The notes below the pieces were generated by a model that had not been told where the DNA came from, did not search any database, and worked only from the letters and a program-made list of their open reading frames with translations. 64,000 nt of DNA from positions 930,001 through 994,000 of the forward strand of contig NZ_JACIJI010000001.1 in NCBI RefSeq assembly GCF_014199335.1, read 5' to 3'. Below, in pieces: positions 45,536-55,101 of the stretch (its first letter is position 1; each line of letters starts with the position of its first letter). The DNA is from Stakelama sediminis. Its GTDB lineage: Bacteria > Pseudomonadota > Alphaproteobacteria > Sphingomonadales > Sphingomonadaceae. Both the position numbers and the translations under genes were made by a program.

Positions 45536-46363
45536 ATGATTCTGGCATTGCTGCTGGCACAGGCGACGTCGCTGGGTGCCGATAATTATTCCGTAGAGGT
45601 GGCGCTGCACGCGCCGCAAACCGCGCCGACCTTTGCCGACGAATTCAACAAGCTATCGGTCGACCGCAGAAAATGGCGCTTCGACACCAGCCGCAATGCA
45701 ACCGGCTGGTTCAACCATGAAAAACAATATTATGCCGATGACCGGCCGCAAAATTCACGGATCGAGAACGGCGCGCTGGTGATCGAGGCGCGGCACGAAA
45801 CGCTGTCGAAAGCGAAATATCCCGATTGGGGCGGACAACACTACACTTCGGCAAAGCTGGTGAGCCGCAAATCGATGGGCTACGGCTTTTACGAAATCCG
45901 CGCGAAACTGCCCTGTGCACGCGGCACCTGGCCCGCCATCTGGATGCTTCCTTCCAGTGGCACATGGCCCGACGAGGGCGAAATCGATATCATGGAAATG
46001 GTCGGCTGGGATCCGCATGTGGTGCATGCCACGCTGCATACGAAGCTGTTCAACCATCGCCTCAATACCCAGCGCGGTGCCGAAACGCTGGTACCGACCA
46101 GTTGCACCGTCTTCCACCGCTATCAGCTCGACTGGCAACCGCACAGCATCACCATCGGCGTGGACGATCACGGCTATATGCGCGTCAACAACGATCAGCC
46201 GGGCGGACACGGCGCATGGCCCTTCACCCGACCCTTTCAGATGATTCTGAACCTCGCGATCGGCGGCGACTGGGGTGGCAAGGAAGGCATTGATGACCAG
46301 GCGATGCCGCAGCGCATGACCGTCGATTACGTCCGCTACTGGAAAGCGAAGCCGAAGGACTAG
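45536..46363 (+). CDS. GH16 beta-glucanase (laminarinase-like)
   Basis: The 275-aa glycoside hydrolase of family 16 should cleave beta-1,3 or mixed-linkage beta-glucan internally. The catalytic motif is DEGEIDIMEMVG near residues 145-156, with nucleophile and acid/base glutamates in the ExDxxE pattern. Upstream, FADEFNKLSVDRRKWRFDT near 36-54 and GFYEIRAKLPCARGTWPAIW near 119-138 are typical. A short hydrophobic N-terminus (LALLLAQATSLGA) may be a weak signal peptide. It opens the glucan utilisation locus. A GGGAG site lies about eleven bases before the ATG. Confidence 0.92.
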   Translation: MILALLLAQATSLGADNYSVEVALHAPQTAPTFADEFNKLSVDRRKWRFDTSRNATGWFNHEKQYYADDRPQNSRIENGALVIEARHETLSKAKYPDWGGQHYTSAKLVSRKSMGYGFYEIRAKLPCARGTWPAIWMLPSSGTWPDEGEIDIMEMVGWDPHVVHATLHTKLFNHRLNTQRGAETLVPTSCTVFHRYQLDWQPHSITIGVDDHGYMRVNNDQPGGHGAWPFTRPFQMILNLAIGGDWGGKEGIDDQAMPQRMTVDYVRYWKAKPKD

Positions 46364-46407
46364 GCCTGTGATTCGGGTACGTTGAATCAGCACAGCACCG
46401 GGAAGAA

Positions 46408-47631
46408 CTAACGCCTTCCCCGCACGGTCAGGATCAACAGGCCACCCGCCAGTGCACAGGCCGCCAGCGCCAGCATCGCACTGTCAAAATCGTGCGGGGT
46501 TGCCAATAACCAGGGGATCACCGGTCCAAGCACCGAAGGCAGCGTGTTGGTCAGATTCAATATGCCCAGGTCACGGCCGCGATGGCGCGGATCGGGCAGC
46601 AACTGCATCGCAAAGCCGGCATGCAGCGCCAGAAACGCTTCCGCACCGCTGGCATAGACGCAAAAGGCGACCGCGCCCGCTATCCAGTCCTGCGCCAGCG
46701 CCATACCACCGAGCCCGATCGCTGCCACAGCGGCGGTGGCCAGCAGGAACGGCTTACGCCGCCCGATCCGGTCCGAGGCGCGCCCGATCGCCAAAGCAAT
46801 CGGCACCGGCAACAGATAGGCAATGGTAAACACGTTGCCGACGCGCGCCGCCATCGTTTCCGCCGGTTCGTTCGACAGGCTCTGAAAATAATAAAGCAGA
46901 TAGACCGACAGCACCGCACCGGCGACCTGAATCAGAAAACGCGCGCCCCAGGCCATGGTCAGGTCGTAGCGCAGCAAATACCGCTGCTCCGCAACCGGCA
47001 CTGCCGATTCCACGCGGCGCGCGGGCACCAGCATCAGCGGCAGCACGCAAACGATCACCGCCAGCAAGACCAGCAACAGGCGCGCGCCCTCCCCGATCAG
47101 CGGCAGCGCAACCAATGCCGCCGAAAGCGCAGCGGCAACAGGGCGCCCGAGCGACAACAGACCGCTCGCCACCCCCTTTTGCGCGTCGGGAATCTCATCC
47201 GCCATGATCGCCAGCAACGGCGCGAGCAGAATATTGACCGCGATCTGAAACGCCACGATCGCCGCAACGATTGCATAGGGCGACGCAGCGGCGACAATAC
47301 CCGTCAGGGCAGCAGCAAGCGCGACCAGCCCCGCCAGCATCCAGCGCCGCCGCCCCTTTCCATGCGCCAGCGACCTGTCGCTCAGCCAGCCGAACAGAAT
47401 ATTGGACAGTGCCGCGGCGACACCGCCCGCCACCACACAGGCGGTGAACACCCCAAGCCGCCCGGCGCCCGCAATCGCCTCTACCTTGACCGGCAGCAGC
47501 AGGGATAAAAGCGGCATATAGGCGACGACCCCGCCGATATTGGCGATGCCGTATATCAGCAGGAAGGCAAACGAACGCCGCTCCGGCACCCCGGCCTCTC
47601 CGCTCTCTGACGATGCAGCATCCCCAACCAT
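46408..47631 (-). CDS. MFS sugar transporter of the glucan locus
   Basis: The roughly 407-aa carrier has twelve hydrophobic segments and the MFS loop between helices 2 and 3, FGWLSDRSLAHGKGRRRWML near residues 76-95, with the matching loop IGRASDRIGRRKPFLL in the second half. It resembles oligosaccharide or sucrose/maltose permeases, and its place beside GH3 and GH16 genes suggests import of glucose or short glucans into the cytoplasm. I start it at the ATG at 47631; the frame opens slightly further with a TTG at 47673. An inverted repeat separates it from the GH3 gene upstream. Confidence 0.87.
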   Translation of the reverse strand: MVGDAASSESGEAGVPERRSFAFLLIYGIANIGGVVAYMPLLSLLLPVKVEAIAGAGRLGVFTACVVAGGVAAALSNILFGWLSDRSLAHGKGRRRWMLAGLVALAAALTGIVAAASPYAIVAAIVAFQIAVNILLAPLLAIMADEIPDAQKGVASGLLSLGRPVAAALSAALVALPLIGEGARLLLVLLAVIVCVLPLMLVPARRVESAVPVAEQRYLLRYDLTMAWGARFLIQVAGAVLSVYLLYYFQSLSNEPAETMAARVGNVFTIAYLLPVPIALAIGRASDRIGRRKPFLLATAAVAAIGLGGMALAQDWIAGAVAFCVYASGAEAFLALHAGFAMQLLPDPRHRGRDLGILNLTNTLPSVLGPVIPWLLATPHDFDSAMLALAACALAGGLLILTVRGRR

Positions 47632-47644
47632 TCCACAGGGGATG

Positions 47645-47688
47645 CCCGGTAGGACATCGGGCGGCAAGCGCAAGATTGTCCTACCGGG
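47645..47688. repeat. 12-bp inverted repeat between GH3 and MFS genes
   Basis: CCCGGTAGGACA at 47645-47656 is exactly complementary to TGTCCTACCGGG at 47677-47688, with 20 bases between. It sits 12 bases after the GH3 stop and just before the MFS start on the minus strand, with no T run. It may be an mRNA hairpin that lowers expression of the transporter or an operator. Confidence 0.6.
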
Positions 47689-47700
47689 CGAACCGGTGCG

Positions 47701-49956
47701 TCAGGGCTTCATTGTGGCCGGGTCAAGATTGACGGTAAAGGTCTGCGAACGGTCGCTCGCATCGCGGGCGAGCGCCACTTCATACGCGCCGCCCGCAATC
47801 CGCCAGCCCGGCAGCTTCGTATCGTAATCGGCGACGATGCGCGGCGCCGCGACCAGCGTGACATGGCGCGATTCACCCGGTTTCAGTTCGACCCGTTTGA
47901 ACCCGGCCAGCCGCATCGGCGTGCCCGACCCCTTGCGCGTGACATAGATTTGCGCGACGTCCGCACCAGCCCGTTTGCCGGTGTTTACGACATCAAACGA
48001 CACGGTCAGCTGTTTGCCGCCCGTCACTTTCGCGTTGCGATAGGCGAAGCTGGTGTAGCTCAGCCCATATCCGAACGGGAAAAGCGGCTTTTCCCCTTTC
48101 AGTTCATACCAGCGATATCCGACATTGCTGCCTTCGACATAATCGATGGGAAAGGTCTTGAGCGGATGATTGCCCGCATCCGCCGGGTTGGCCGCAGCCT
48201 GCGCCTCCAGCTTGTTGAGCGTGTCCAGCCCGACCGGCTTCGGCCTCGGCGCCTGTGATGCCGCCGCCGGGAAGGTGATCGGCAGACGCCCCGACGGATT
48301 GACCATGCCGGTCAACACATTGGCGATCGCCGGACCGCCGCGCTGGCCGGGATACCATGCCTCAATCACGCCCGGCACCTTAGCGAGCCAGGGCATCAGC
48401 ACCGGACCGCCGGTTTCCAGCACGACCACGCTGTTGGGCTGGGCGTCCGCCACGGCGCCGATCAGCGCGTCCTGATTATCGGGCAGCGACAGGTTGGGCA
48501 CGTCCTCCGCCTCGGTCCTCCACTCGGTCGCGAAGACGATGGCGATATCGGCGGCCTTCGCGGCCTTTGCCGCCGCCACCGGGTCGCTGCCGTCGACATA
48601 GGTGATGTGCGCGTCGGGCAATGCCGCACGCAGCGCCTTGAGCGGTGAAGAGTCGTGATAGGTGACGCGCGCAAACGACGCCGCCGCCCCCGATTTCAAC
48701 GGGATTTCAATCGGCACGCCGCCGACCGAACGCACCTGGCTCGATCCGCCGCCGGACAATACGCCGACATCGGCATGGCCGCCGATCAGTACGATATTGC
48801 GCGCCTTTGCCGCGAGCGGCAGGATATTGTTTTCATTCTTCAGCAGCACCAGTCCCGCCTCCTCGGCGGCCTGAGCGACCTTGGCATGGGCAGCATAATC
48901 GATCGGCTGCGGCGTTTTCGGTTCCGGTGTGTCGAACGCACCGGTTTCGATCAGCCCGGTCAGATAGCGCGTCACCATATCGTCGAGCCGCGCCATCGAC
49001 ACCTTGCCCGCCTCGACCGCCGCTTTCAGCCGCTTGCCGAAGAAGATTTCGCTGTCGAGTTCCTGGCCCGATTCCTGATCCAGCCCGGCATTCGCCGCCT
49101 TGACCGTGGAATGCACCGCGCCCCAGTCGCTCATCACCCAGCCCTGATAGCCCCAGTCATGCTTCAGCACATCGGTCAGCAGATGATGGCTTTCACAGGC
49201 ATGGTCGCCATTGACCATGTTGTAGGAACACATGACCGAACCGGGATTGCCCTGTTCGATCGCAATTTCAAAGGCGAGCAGATCGCTCTCGCGCAGCGCC
49301 GCCTCCCCGATCCGTGCATCCGACACCATGCGCCCGGTTTCCTGAGAATTCAGGACGAAATGCTTGACCGTCGAAACGATATGGTTCGACTGCACCCCCG
49401 CAATATGCGCACCCGCCATGCGCCCGGCGAGCAGCGGGTCTTCACCCAGATATTCGAAATCGCGCCCGCCCCACGGATCGCGCGTCAGGTTGACCCCGCC
49501 CGCCAGCATCACGTTAAACCGCTTGGCGCGCGCTTCCGAACCGATCATCGCGCCGCCTTCATGAGCAATCTCGGGGTCGAAGCTCGCCGCCGTCGCCAGC
49601 CCCGCCGGAAGCGCGGTCGCGACATCGCCCTTGCGCTGGTTGACCTGGTTGGCGACACCTAGCGACGCATCGGTTTCGCGCACCAGCGGAACCCCGAGCC
49701 GGGGGATGCCGTCGATATGCCCGGCAGACGGAATCAGCTCATGTTTCGTCTTGCCCCTGGCCATTGGCGGAAACAACCCGTGGACCAGCGCAATCTTCTC
49801 ATCCAGCGTCATGCGCGCGACCAGTGCTGCGGCGCGTGCTCGGGCATCGGTATGATGACTTGCGGCCTGCGTTGCCGGCCGCGCATCGACGGTCGGTGCG
49901 GTAATGGCCAGCACAGTGCAAGACGCAATAAAAAGTGTTTTCAATCGAATAGACAC
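47701..49956 (-). CDS. GH3 beta-glucosidase
   Basis: The 751-aa exported enzyme of glycoside hydrolase family 3 should release glucose from the ends of beta-glucans. After a signal peptide (LFIASCTVLAITAPTVDA) it has the (beta/alpha)8 domain with LAGGVNLTRDPWGGRDFEYL near residues 149-168 and the nucleophile aspartate in YQGWVMSDWGAVHST near 266-280, then the alpha/beta sandwich (VVVLETGGPVLMPWL near 521-535) and a C-terminal fibronectin III-like domain. The start is the GTG at 49956, preceded by GAGGAGG. It is divergent from the TonB-dependent receptor gene. Confidence 0.93.
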   Translation of the reverse strand: MSIRLKTLFIASCTVLAITAPTVDARPATQAASHHTDARARAAALVARMTLDEKIALVHGLFPPMARGKTKHELIPSAGHIDGIPRLGVPLVRETDASLGVANQVNQRKGDVATALPAGLATAASFDPEIAHEGGAMIGSEARAKRFNVMLAGGVNLTRDPWGGRDFEYLGEDPLLAGRMAGAHIAGVQSNHIVSTVKHFVLNSQETGRMVSDARIGEAALRESDLLAFEIAIEQGNPGSVMCSYNMVNGDHACESHHLLTDVLKHDWGYQGWVMSDWGAVHSTVKAANAGLDQESGQELDSEIFFGKRLKAAVEAGKVSMARLDDMVTRYLTGLIETGAFDTPEPKTPQPIDYAAHAKVAQAAEEAGLVLLKNENNILPLAAKARNIVLIGGHADVGVLSGGGSSQVRSVGGVPIEIPLKSGAAASFARVTYHDSSPLKALRAALPDAHITYVDGSDPVAAAKAAKAADIAIVFATEWRTEAEDVPNLSLPDNQDALIGAVADAQPNSVVVLETGGPVLMPWLAKVPGVIEAWYPGQRGGPAIANVLTGMVNPSGRLPITFPAAASQAPRPKPVGLDTLNKLEAQAAANPADAGNHPLKTFPIDYVEGSNVGYRWYELKGEKPLFPFGYGLSYTSFAYRNAKVTGGKQLTVSFDVVNTGKRAGADVAQIYVTRKGSGTPMRLAGFKRVELKPGESRHVTLVAAPRIVADYDTKLPGWRIAGGAYEVALARDASDRSQTFTVNLDPATMKP

Positions 49957-50108
49957 GATCACCCCTCCTCTTCGACCGCCCGGATACGGTCTGTATGATT
50001 TTCTCCCAGGTCCGGTCTGACCACTGTTGCCCGCATGCCACAGGCGCAACGGCGAACCGGATTCTGCTTCAGGGGATTACTTGACAGAGCAAATTGAAGC
50101 GCGCAAGT

Positions 50109-50150
50109 GAACGTTCTCAATTGAGCGCGGATGGTACCGCGCCATATAGA
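50109..50150 (+). promoter_or_regulatory. Promoter and operator candidate for the TonB receptor gene
   Basis: Two overlapping palindromes, GAACGTTC (50109-50116) and CTCAATTGAG (50116-50125), lie in the divergent region. TTGAGC (50121-50126) and TATAGA (50145-50150), 18 bases apart, could form a promoter. The central CG of GAACGTTC fits LacI-family operators, and a LacI gene is encoded downstream. A consensus TTGACA at 50081-50086 lies further upstream without a clear -10. Confidence 0.35.
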
Positions 50151-50167
50151 TTTGGGGAGGGATGATT

Positions 50168-53100
50168 ATGCGCAGCTCCGCTGCTCGCTCGCTTTCACGC
50201 TGGGTAATCGGCGTTTCGACCCTGGCGATTGCTGCCGCACCGGCAACCGCTCTCGCGCAAACCGGCACTACGCAGAACACGCAGGCCGACTCAACTCAGA
50301 CAGCACCGACGCCGACGCCCTCCGCTCAGGGCAGCCAGTCCCCGGCCGTTGTCGCCGACACCGCCCAGGACATTGTCGTCACCGGTATCCGCGCCAGCCT
50401 TCGCAGCTCGATGAACATCAAGCGCAACGCGATCGGCGTTGTCGATGCGATTTCCGCCGAGGATATCGGCAAGTTCCCCGACACCAACCTCGCCGAATCG
50501 CTGCAGCGTATTACCGGTGTGTCGATCGACCGTTCAAACGGTGAGGGTTCCACCGTCACGGTGCGGGGCTTCGGTCCGTCCTTCAACCTCGTCCTGCTCA
50601 ATGGTCGCCAGATGCCGACCTCGACGATCGGCGACGGGGTTAGTGCGCCTTCGTCGCGCTCGTTCGACTTCGCCAACCTCGCCTCCGAAGGCGTGAAGGC
50701 GCTCGAAGTCTATAAATCGGGTGAAGCCACGCTTGAATCGGGCGGCATCGGTTCGACCATCAATATCATCACCCCGCGTCCGCTCGACCGTCCCGGCCTG
50801 CACGGCAGTTTTTCGGTCAAGGGCATTCTGGATTCGTCGCGCAACGGCAAAAAGCCGATTACGCCGGAAATCTCCGGTATCATCAGCGACACCTTCGCCG
50901 ACAACCGTATCGGCATCATGCTGATCGGCGATTATTCCAAGATCGAACGCAGCAACAACAGTGCCAATGTCGGCTGGCGTGACGGTTATCTGGGTTCCTA
51001 CTCCCCCGATAATAACTGGGGTGCACTACCGATGGCGCCGGACCCCCGGGCGGCCAACATCACCAACCGCCCCGGTCCCAACGATGTCTATGCGGTGGCG
51101 CAGAACGCCTCTTACGATATCGTCGACACCAATCGCGAACGCATCAATGGTCAGGCGGTGTTGCAGTTCCGCCCCGTCGACTCGCTGACGGCGACGCTCG
51201 ATTACACCTATTCGCGCTACACGATCGAAACGCACGACAGCAGCGTCGGCATTTATTACAACCACGCCGATACCTCCAGCGCGTGGACGGACGGCCCGAT
51301 CGCCGATCCGATATTCTATTCAGAGCATTTCCAGCAGAGCGAGAACAAGGATTACACCTATTCCGGTTCGCTCACCAAAACTCTGAACGAGAATAAATCG
51401 CTCGGCTTCAACCTGAAATGGGAAGCGCCGCAGGGCGTGACCATTACTCTGGACGCGCACCATTCGACCGCTGAATCGAAACCCGACAGCCCTTATGGAA
51501 ACAGCAATTCAGTCACCACGGCGATTTTCGGAATCGATAATCAGTCGATCAATTTCCAGCATGATTTCCCGATCATCTCGACCTCTTTCTATCCGGGCAT
51601 CGATCCGCTGGATGCCGGGCAAATTCACGCAACCGGCAATGTCTTCCGCAATTCCTATTTCAAGGATCGGATCAACCAGATCCGCCTGATGGGCCATTAT
51701 GACAATGAAGGCAGCTTCCTCGACAGCATCGACTGGGGTGTAGACTATGTCGATAACAAGGTGCGTTCGGCCTATGGCTATATTCAGAACGACACCTGGG
51801 GCGGTCTCGGCACGCCGGACGATATTCCCGACAATCTGTTTACCCTGGAAAGCATCAACGATAAATTCCCGGGCCTGAACGGTGTCGGCCAGGACGGCAT
51901 GATTTCGCAGTTCTACACGTTCGATTTCAACAAACTGGTGCCGTTGCTCGATCAGAAATTCGGGATTTGCGGCGGGGACGGCAGTTGCCGTTCCCCCTAT
52001 ACGACCGACCGCCAGTTCGATGAACGCACCATCGCGCCCTATATTCAGGTCGCGAACAAGTTCGACCTGTTCGGCAATCCGGCCCATCTGGTTCTGGGCG
52101 TACGCTACGAAACCACGACCATCCGGTCCTCGGGCGTGGTATTATTTCCCGCGGCTACCTCATGGAATTCGGCCAACGAACTGAACATCACCTTTTCAGG
52201 CAACACCACCGACACTCTGAAAGGCCATTATCAGAACTGGCTGCCTGCGTTCAATTTCGACATGGAGCCGCTCCATAACGTCAAATTGCGCGCCGCCTAT
52301 AGCCATACCATTACCCGGCCGAACTATGCGGATCTTCAGGGCGGGCGAACCATCGATCAGTTGTTCCGGGTCGACGCACCGGCCACCGGCAGCCAGGGCA
52401 ACCCCGGTCTGTTACCGTATAAGTCGAAGAATATCGACCTGTCGGCGGAATGGTATTACGGGCCGTCAAGCTACATCTCGGTGGGGTATTTCCATAAGGA
52501 CATTTCCAACTTTATCGGCAGCACGCGGTTCAACACCGTATCGAATCTGACCAACCCAAGCTCGGGCCCGCTCACCCGCGCCGCGATTGCCGCGCTTTCT
52601 GCTGCGAATCCCGGTGTTCCGCCCACGTCCACTGCGATCCGCAACTATATCGCAACAAATTACCCCGATGCCGTCTATTATACCGGCGGTGATTCCCCGC
52701 AGCTTATCATCCCCGGCACACCGGACGATGATCCGTTGATTTATCAGATCACCACACCGGTCAACAGCGATCAGACCGCAACCATCGACGGCTGGGAATT
52801 CGCGATCCAGCATAATTTCTGGAACACCGGGTTCGGCGTCATCCTGAACTATACGATCGTCGACGGGTCCGCCAAATACAACAATACTCTGCCCTTCGAC
52901 GTCACGCAGTTCGCACTGACCGGGTTGAGCAACAGTGCCAATGCCGTTGCCTTCTATGACAAGGGGCCGATCCAGTTCCGGGTCGCCTATAACTGGCGCG
53001 ATCAGTTCCTGCAGGCTTCGGGACCGAACCCGACCTATATCGAACCCTATGGGCAGGTCGACCTCAGCGGCAGCTTCGAGTTCATGCACGGACTGTCGCT

Positions 53101-53224
53101 CTATGGACAGGTGATCAACCTGACCGGAGCAAGTCGTCGTGCTCATCGCCGGTCAGATGCCTATGTGACCTCTATTTCACCCGGCTATGCCCGCTATTCG
53201 GCCGGTATCCGCTTCACCTTCTGA
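50168..53224 (+). CDS. TonB-dependent receptor of the glucan locus
   Basis: This 1018-aa outer-membrane receptor should import glucan fragments using TonB energy. A signal peptide ends near ATALAQ (residue about 31). A Thr/Pro/Gln-rich linker leads to the TonB-box-like DIVVTGIRASL near 67-77 and the plug domain (EDIGKFPDTNLAESLQRITG near 97-116, VTVRGFGPSFNLVLLNGR). The rest is a 22-strand barrel ending in an aromatic residue (RYSAGIRFTF). The type matches the IroN/CirA-like carbohydrate receptors of sphingomonads and Caulobacter. The ATG at 50168 has GGGGAGG seven bases upstream. Confidence 0.95.
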   Translation: MRSSAARSLSRWVIGVSTLAIAAAPATALAQTGTTQNTQADSTQTAPTPTPSAQGSQSPAVVADTAQDIVVTGIRASLRSSMNIKRNAIGVVDAISAEDIGKFPDTNLAESLQRITGVSIDRSNGEGSTVTVRGFGPSFNLVLLNGRQMPTSTIGDGVSAPSSRSFDFANLASEGVKALEVYKSGEATLESGGIGSTINIITPRPLDRPGLHGSFSVKGILDSSRNGKKPITPEISGIISDTFADNRIGIMLIGDYSKIERSNNSANVGWRDGYLGSYSPDNNWGALPMAPDPRAANITNRPGPNDVYAVAQNASYDIVDTNRERINGQAVLQFRPVDSLTATLDYTYSRYTIETHDSSVGIYYNHADTSSAWTDGPIADPIFYSEHFQQSENKDYTYSGSLTKTLNENKSLGFNLKWEAPQGVTITLDAHHSTAESKPDSPYGNSNSVTTAIFGIDNQSINFQHDFPIISTSFYPGIDPLDAGQIHATGNVFRNSYFKDRINQIRLMGHYDNEGSFLDSIDWGVDYVDNKVRSAYGYIQNDTWGGLGTPDDIPDNLFTLESINDKFPGLNGVGQDGMISQFYTFDFNKLVPLLDQKFGICGGDGSCRSPYTTDRQFDERTIAPYIQVANKFDLFGNPAHLVLGVRYETTTIRSSGVVLFPAATSWNSANELNITFSGNTTDTLKGHYQNWLPAFNFDMEPLHNVKLRAAYSHTITRPNYADLQGGRTIDQLFRVDAPATGSQGNPGLLPYKSKNIDLSAEWYYGPSSYISVGYFHKDISNFIGSTRFNTVSNLTNPSSGPLTRAAIAALSAANPGVPPTSTAIRNYIATNYPDAVYYTGGDSPQLIIPGTPDDDPLIYQITTPVNSDQTATIDGWEFAIQHNFWNTGFGVILNYTIVDGSAKYNNTLPFDVTQFALTGLSNSANAVAFYDKGPIQFRVAYNWRDQFLQASGPNPTYIEPYGQVDLSGSFEFMHGLSLYGQVINLTGASRRAHRRSDAYVTSISPGYARYSAGIRFTF

Positions 53225-53250
53225 TCGAAGGCGCGGTGAACGGAATCAGC

Positions 53251-53280
53251 AAAGGGCACTCTCGAAAGGGGGTGCCCTTT
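53251..53280 (+). terminator. Weak terminator or attenuator hairpin after the receptor gene
   Basis: AAAGGGCAC (53251-53259) pairs with GTGCCCTTT (53272-53280). Only three T residues follow the GC part, so it may attenuate rather than stop transcription into the SapC gene. Confidence 0.5.
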
Positions 53281-53360
53281 GTGCCATGATGCCGGCTCGC
53301 CCCGGCGTCCCCGGCCCCTTCGCCCTGCGCATTTACTGAATACAGGTTTATCTGCACATC

Positions 53361-54077
53361 ATGTCCGATCACGCCGCTCTGACGCCCCAAACCCATAAAG
53401 ACCTGCACGTCCACACCGAATATGGTGCCGATTATGGCGATGCGGTGATGTGCTGCGTCACGGTGCCGAGCGAATTCCGGCGGGTCCAGAACGAATATCC
53501 CATCCTCTTCCGCCTGAATATCGAACGCGACGAGTTCGTTGCATTCGCATTGTTCGGTTTTGAAAACGGCGAAAATCTGTTTGTGGAGGATGGCCGCTGG
53601 AACGCCCGCTATCGTCCCCTGGCGATGGACATTCAGCCCTTCCTGATCGGTCGTTCCTCCCCTGACTCCAGCGAAGGTCAGGTCCATATCGACATGGCGA
53701 GCCAGCGGATCGCACAAAGCGGCGGCACCGCCATTTTCGACGACGAAGGACAGCCGACCGACTATCTCCGGCGGGTTATCGGACAACTCGGCGAACTCGA
53801 CGCAGGCTATCAATCCTCCCCGGCTTTTTTTGCTGCGTTGCGCCGCCACGATCTGCTCGAACCGCTGTCGGTCGAGATTCCGCTGGTCGACGGTTCGGTC
53901 AACCGGTTTGTCGGCTTTCACGGAATCCATGAGGAACGGTTGCAGGCGCTGGATGCCGATGCGCTGGCCGATCTGCATGGCGGCGGACATCTGATGCCCG
54001 TGTTCATGGCGCTGGCCTCGCTGTCCAATGTCAGCGCGCTGATCCGGCGCAAGAACGAACGGATGCGCGATGGCTGA
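53361..54077 (+). CDS. SapC-family protein
   Basis: The 238-aa cytoplasmic protein matches the SapC family, named from an S-layer-associated gene and found repeatedly beside TonB-dependent receptors in Caulobacterales and Sphingomonadales. Characteristic parts are VPSEFRRVQNEYPILFRLN near residues 35-53, MDIQPFLIG near 89-97, DMASQRIAQSGGTAIFDDEG near 110-129 and the C-terminal LADLHGGGHLMPVFMALASL. There is no signal peptide. Its biochemical role is unknown. It overlaps the cupin gene by eight bases and so belongs to a tightly coupled trio with the halogenase. Confidence 0.88.
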   Translation: MSDHAALTPQTHKDLHVHTEYGADYGDAVMCCVTVPSEFRRVQNEYPILFRLNIERDEFVAFALFGFENGENLFVEDGRWNARYRPLAMDIQPFLIGRSSPDSSEGQVHIDMASQRIAQSGGTAIFDDEGQPTDYLRRVIGQLGELDAGYQSSPAFFAALRRHDLLEPLSVEIPLVDGSVNRFVGFHGIHEERLQALDADALADLHGGGHLMPVFMALASLSNVSALIRRKNERMRDG

Positions 54078-55101
54078 AGCCGATCCCGGCCTTTTCCGGA
54101 CGCTGGCGAGCGTTCCCGAACGCAGCTTTGCCGATGCCACGGCGCTGGATGCCGGGCTGCGCGACGCCGACCGTCCCTTCATCGTGCGCTCTCTGGTGAA
54201 GGACTGGCCGCTGGTCGCACTCGGCCATGAATCGCCGCGCGCGGTACGCCGCTATCTGCTCGATCATGCCCGCGCGATGAACTTTACCGTCTCGGTCGGC
54301 CCGCCCGGTGCCGATGGCCGCATGTTCTATACCGATCAGATGGGAATGAATTTCCGCACGCTGCAGGCGAAACTGCCCGAAATCTTTGCACGCATGGATG
54401 CGGGAGAGAACCGCCCCGACGCCAACCCCGTCTATCTTCAGTCGCTCGACATGCACCGGTTCTTCGACGGACTCTACGACGCAAACCATGTCGACCTCGG
54501 CGATCGCAAGACGCTGGACGGTATCTGGATCGGCACCGCGACGCGGGTTGCCGCGCATAACGACTTTCCCGACAATCTGGCCTGTGTCGCGGTCGGTCGC
54601 CGCCGTTTCACGCTGTTTCCGCCCGAACAGTTCCGCAACCTCTATCTCGGCCCGATCGACAACACGCCGGCCGGGCGGGCGATCAGCATGGTCGATTTCC
54701 ACGACCCCGATTTCGAGCGTTTCCCGCGCTTCCGCGAGGCACTCGACCATGCACAGGTCGCGGAAATGGAACCGGGCGACGCGCTCTATATCCCGTCATC
54801 CTGGTGGCATCATGTCGAAGGACTGTCGGCATTCAACGTGCTGGTCAATTTCTGGTGGCGCGACACGCCGCGCTGGCTGGGGCAACCGCAAAATGCGCTG
54901 AACCTCGCGATCATGGCGATCCGCGATCTGCCTGACGCCGAAAAAGCCTATTGGCGCGATCTGTTCGACCATTATGTCTTTCACAATGACGGCTCGGTCA
55001 TCGACCATATTCCGGAGGGAACCCGCGGCATACTCGATCCGATGACGGCGGAAGGCGCCAGCCGCCTGCGTGCCTTCCTCCTGCGGCAGCTCAGCCAGTG
55101 A
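54070..55101 (+). CDS. Cupin-like (JmjC/cupin_8) putative oxygenase
   Basis: The 343-aa protein has the cupin_8 fold of Fe(II)/2-oxoglutarate oxygenases. The first metal motif is HNDFPDNLACVAVGRRRFTL near residues 163-182 (His-x-Asp), and the later histidine may be in YIPSSWWHHVEGLSAFNVLV near 239-258, a strong JmjC-type segment. Members hydroxylate proteins or small molecules, but nothing is known for this subgroup. It overlaps SapC by eight bases and the halogenase gene by four. Confidence 0.85.
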   Translation: MAEADPGLFRTLASVPERSFADATALDAGLRDADRPFIVRSLVKDWPLVALGHESPRAVRRYLLDHARAMNFTVSVGPPGADGRMFYTDQMGMNFRTLQAKLPEIFARMDAGENRPDANPVYLQSLDMHRFFDGLYDANHVDLGDRKTLDGIWIGTATRVAAHNDFPDNLACVAVGRRRFTLFPPEQFRNLYLGPIDNTPAGRAISMVDFHDPDFERFPRFREALDHAQVAEMEPGDALYIPSSWWHHVEGLSAFNVLVNFWWRDTPRWLGQPQNALNLAIMAIRDLPDAEKAYWRDLFDHYVFHNDGSVIDHIPEGTRGILDPMTAEGASRLRAFLLRQLSQ

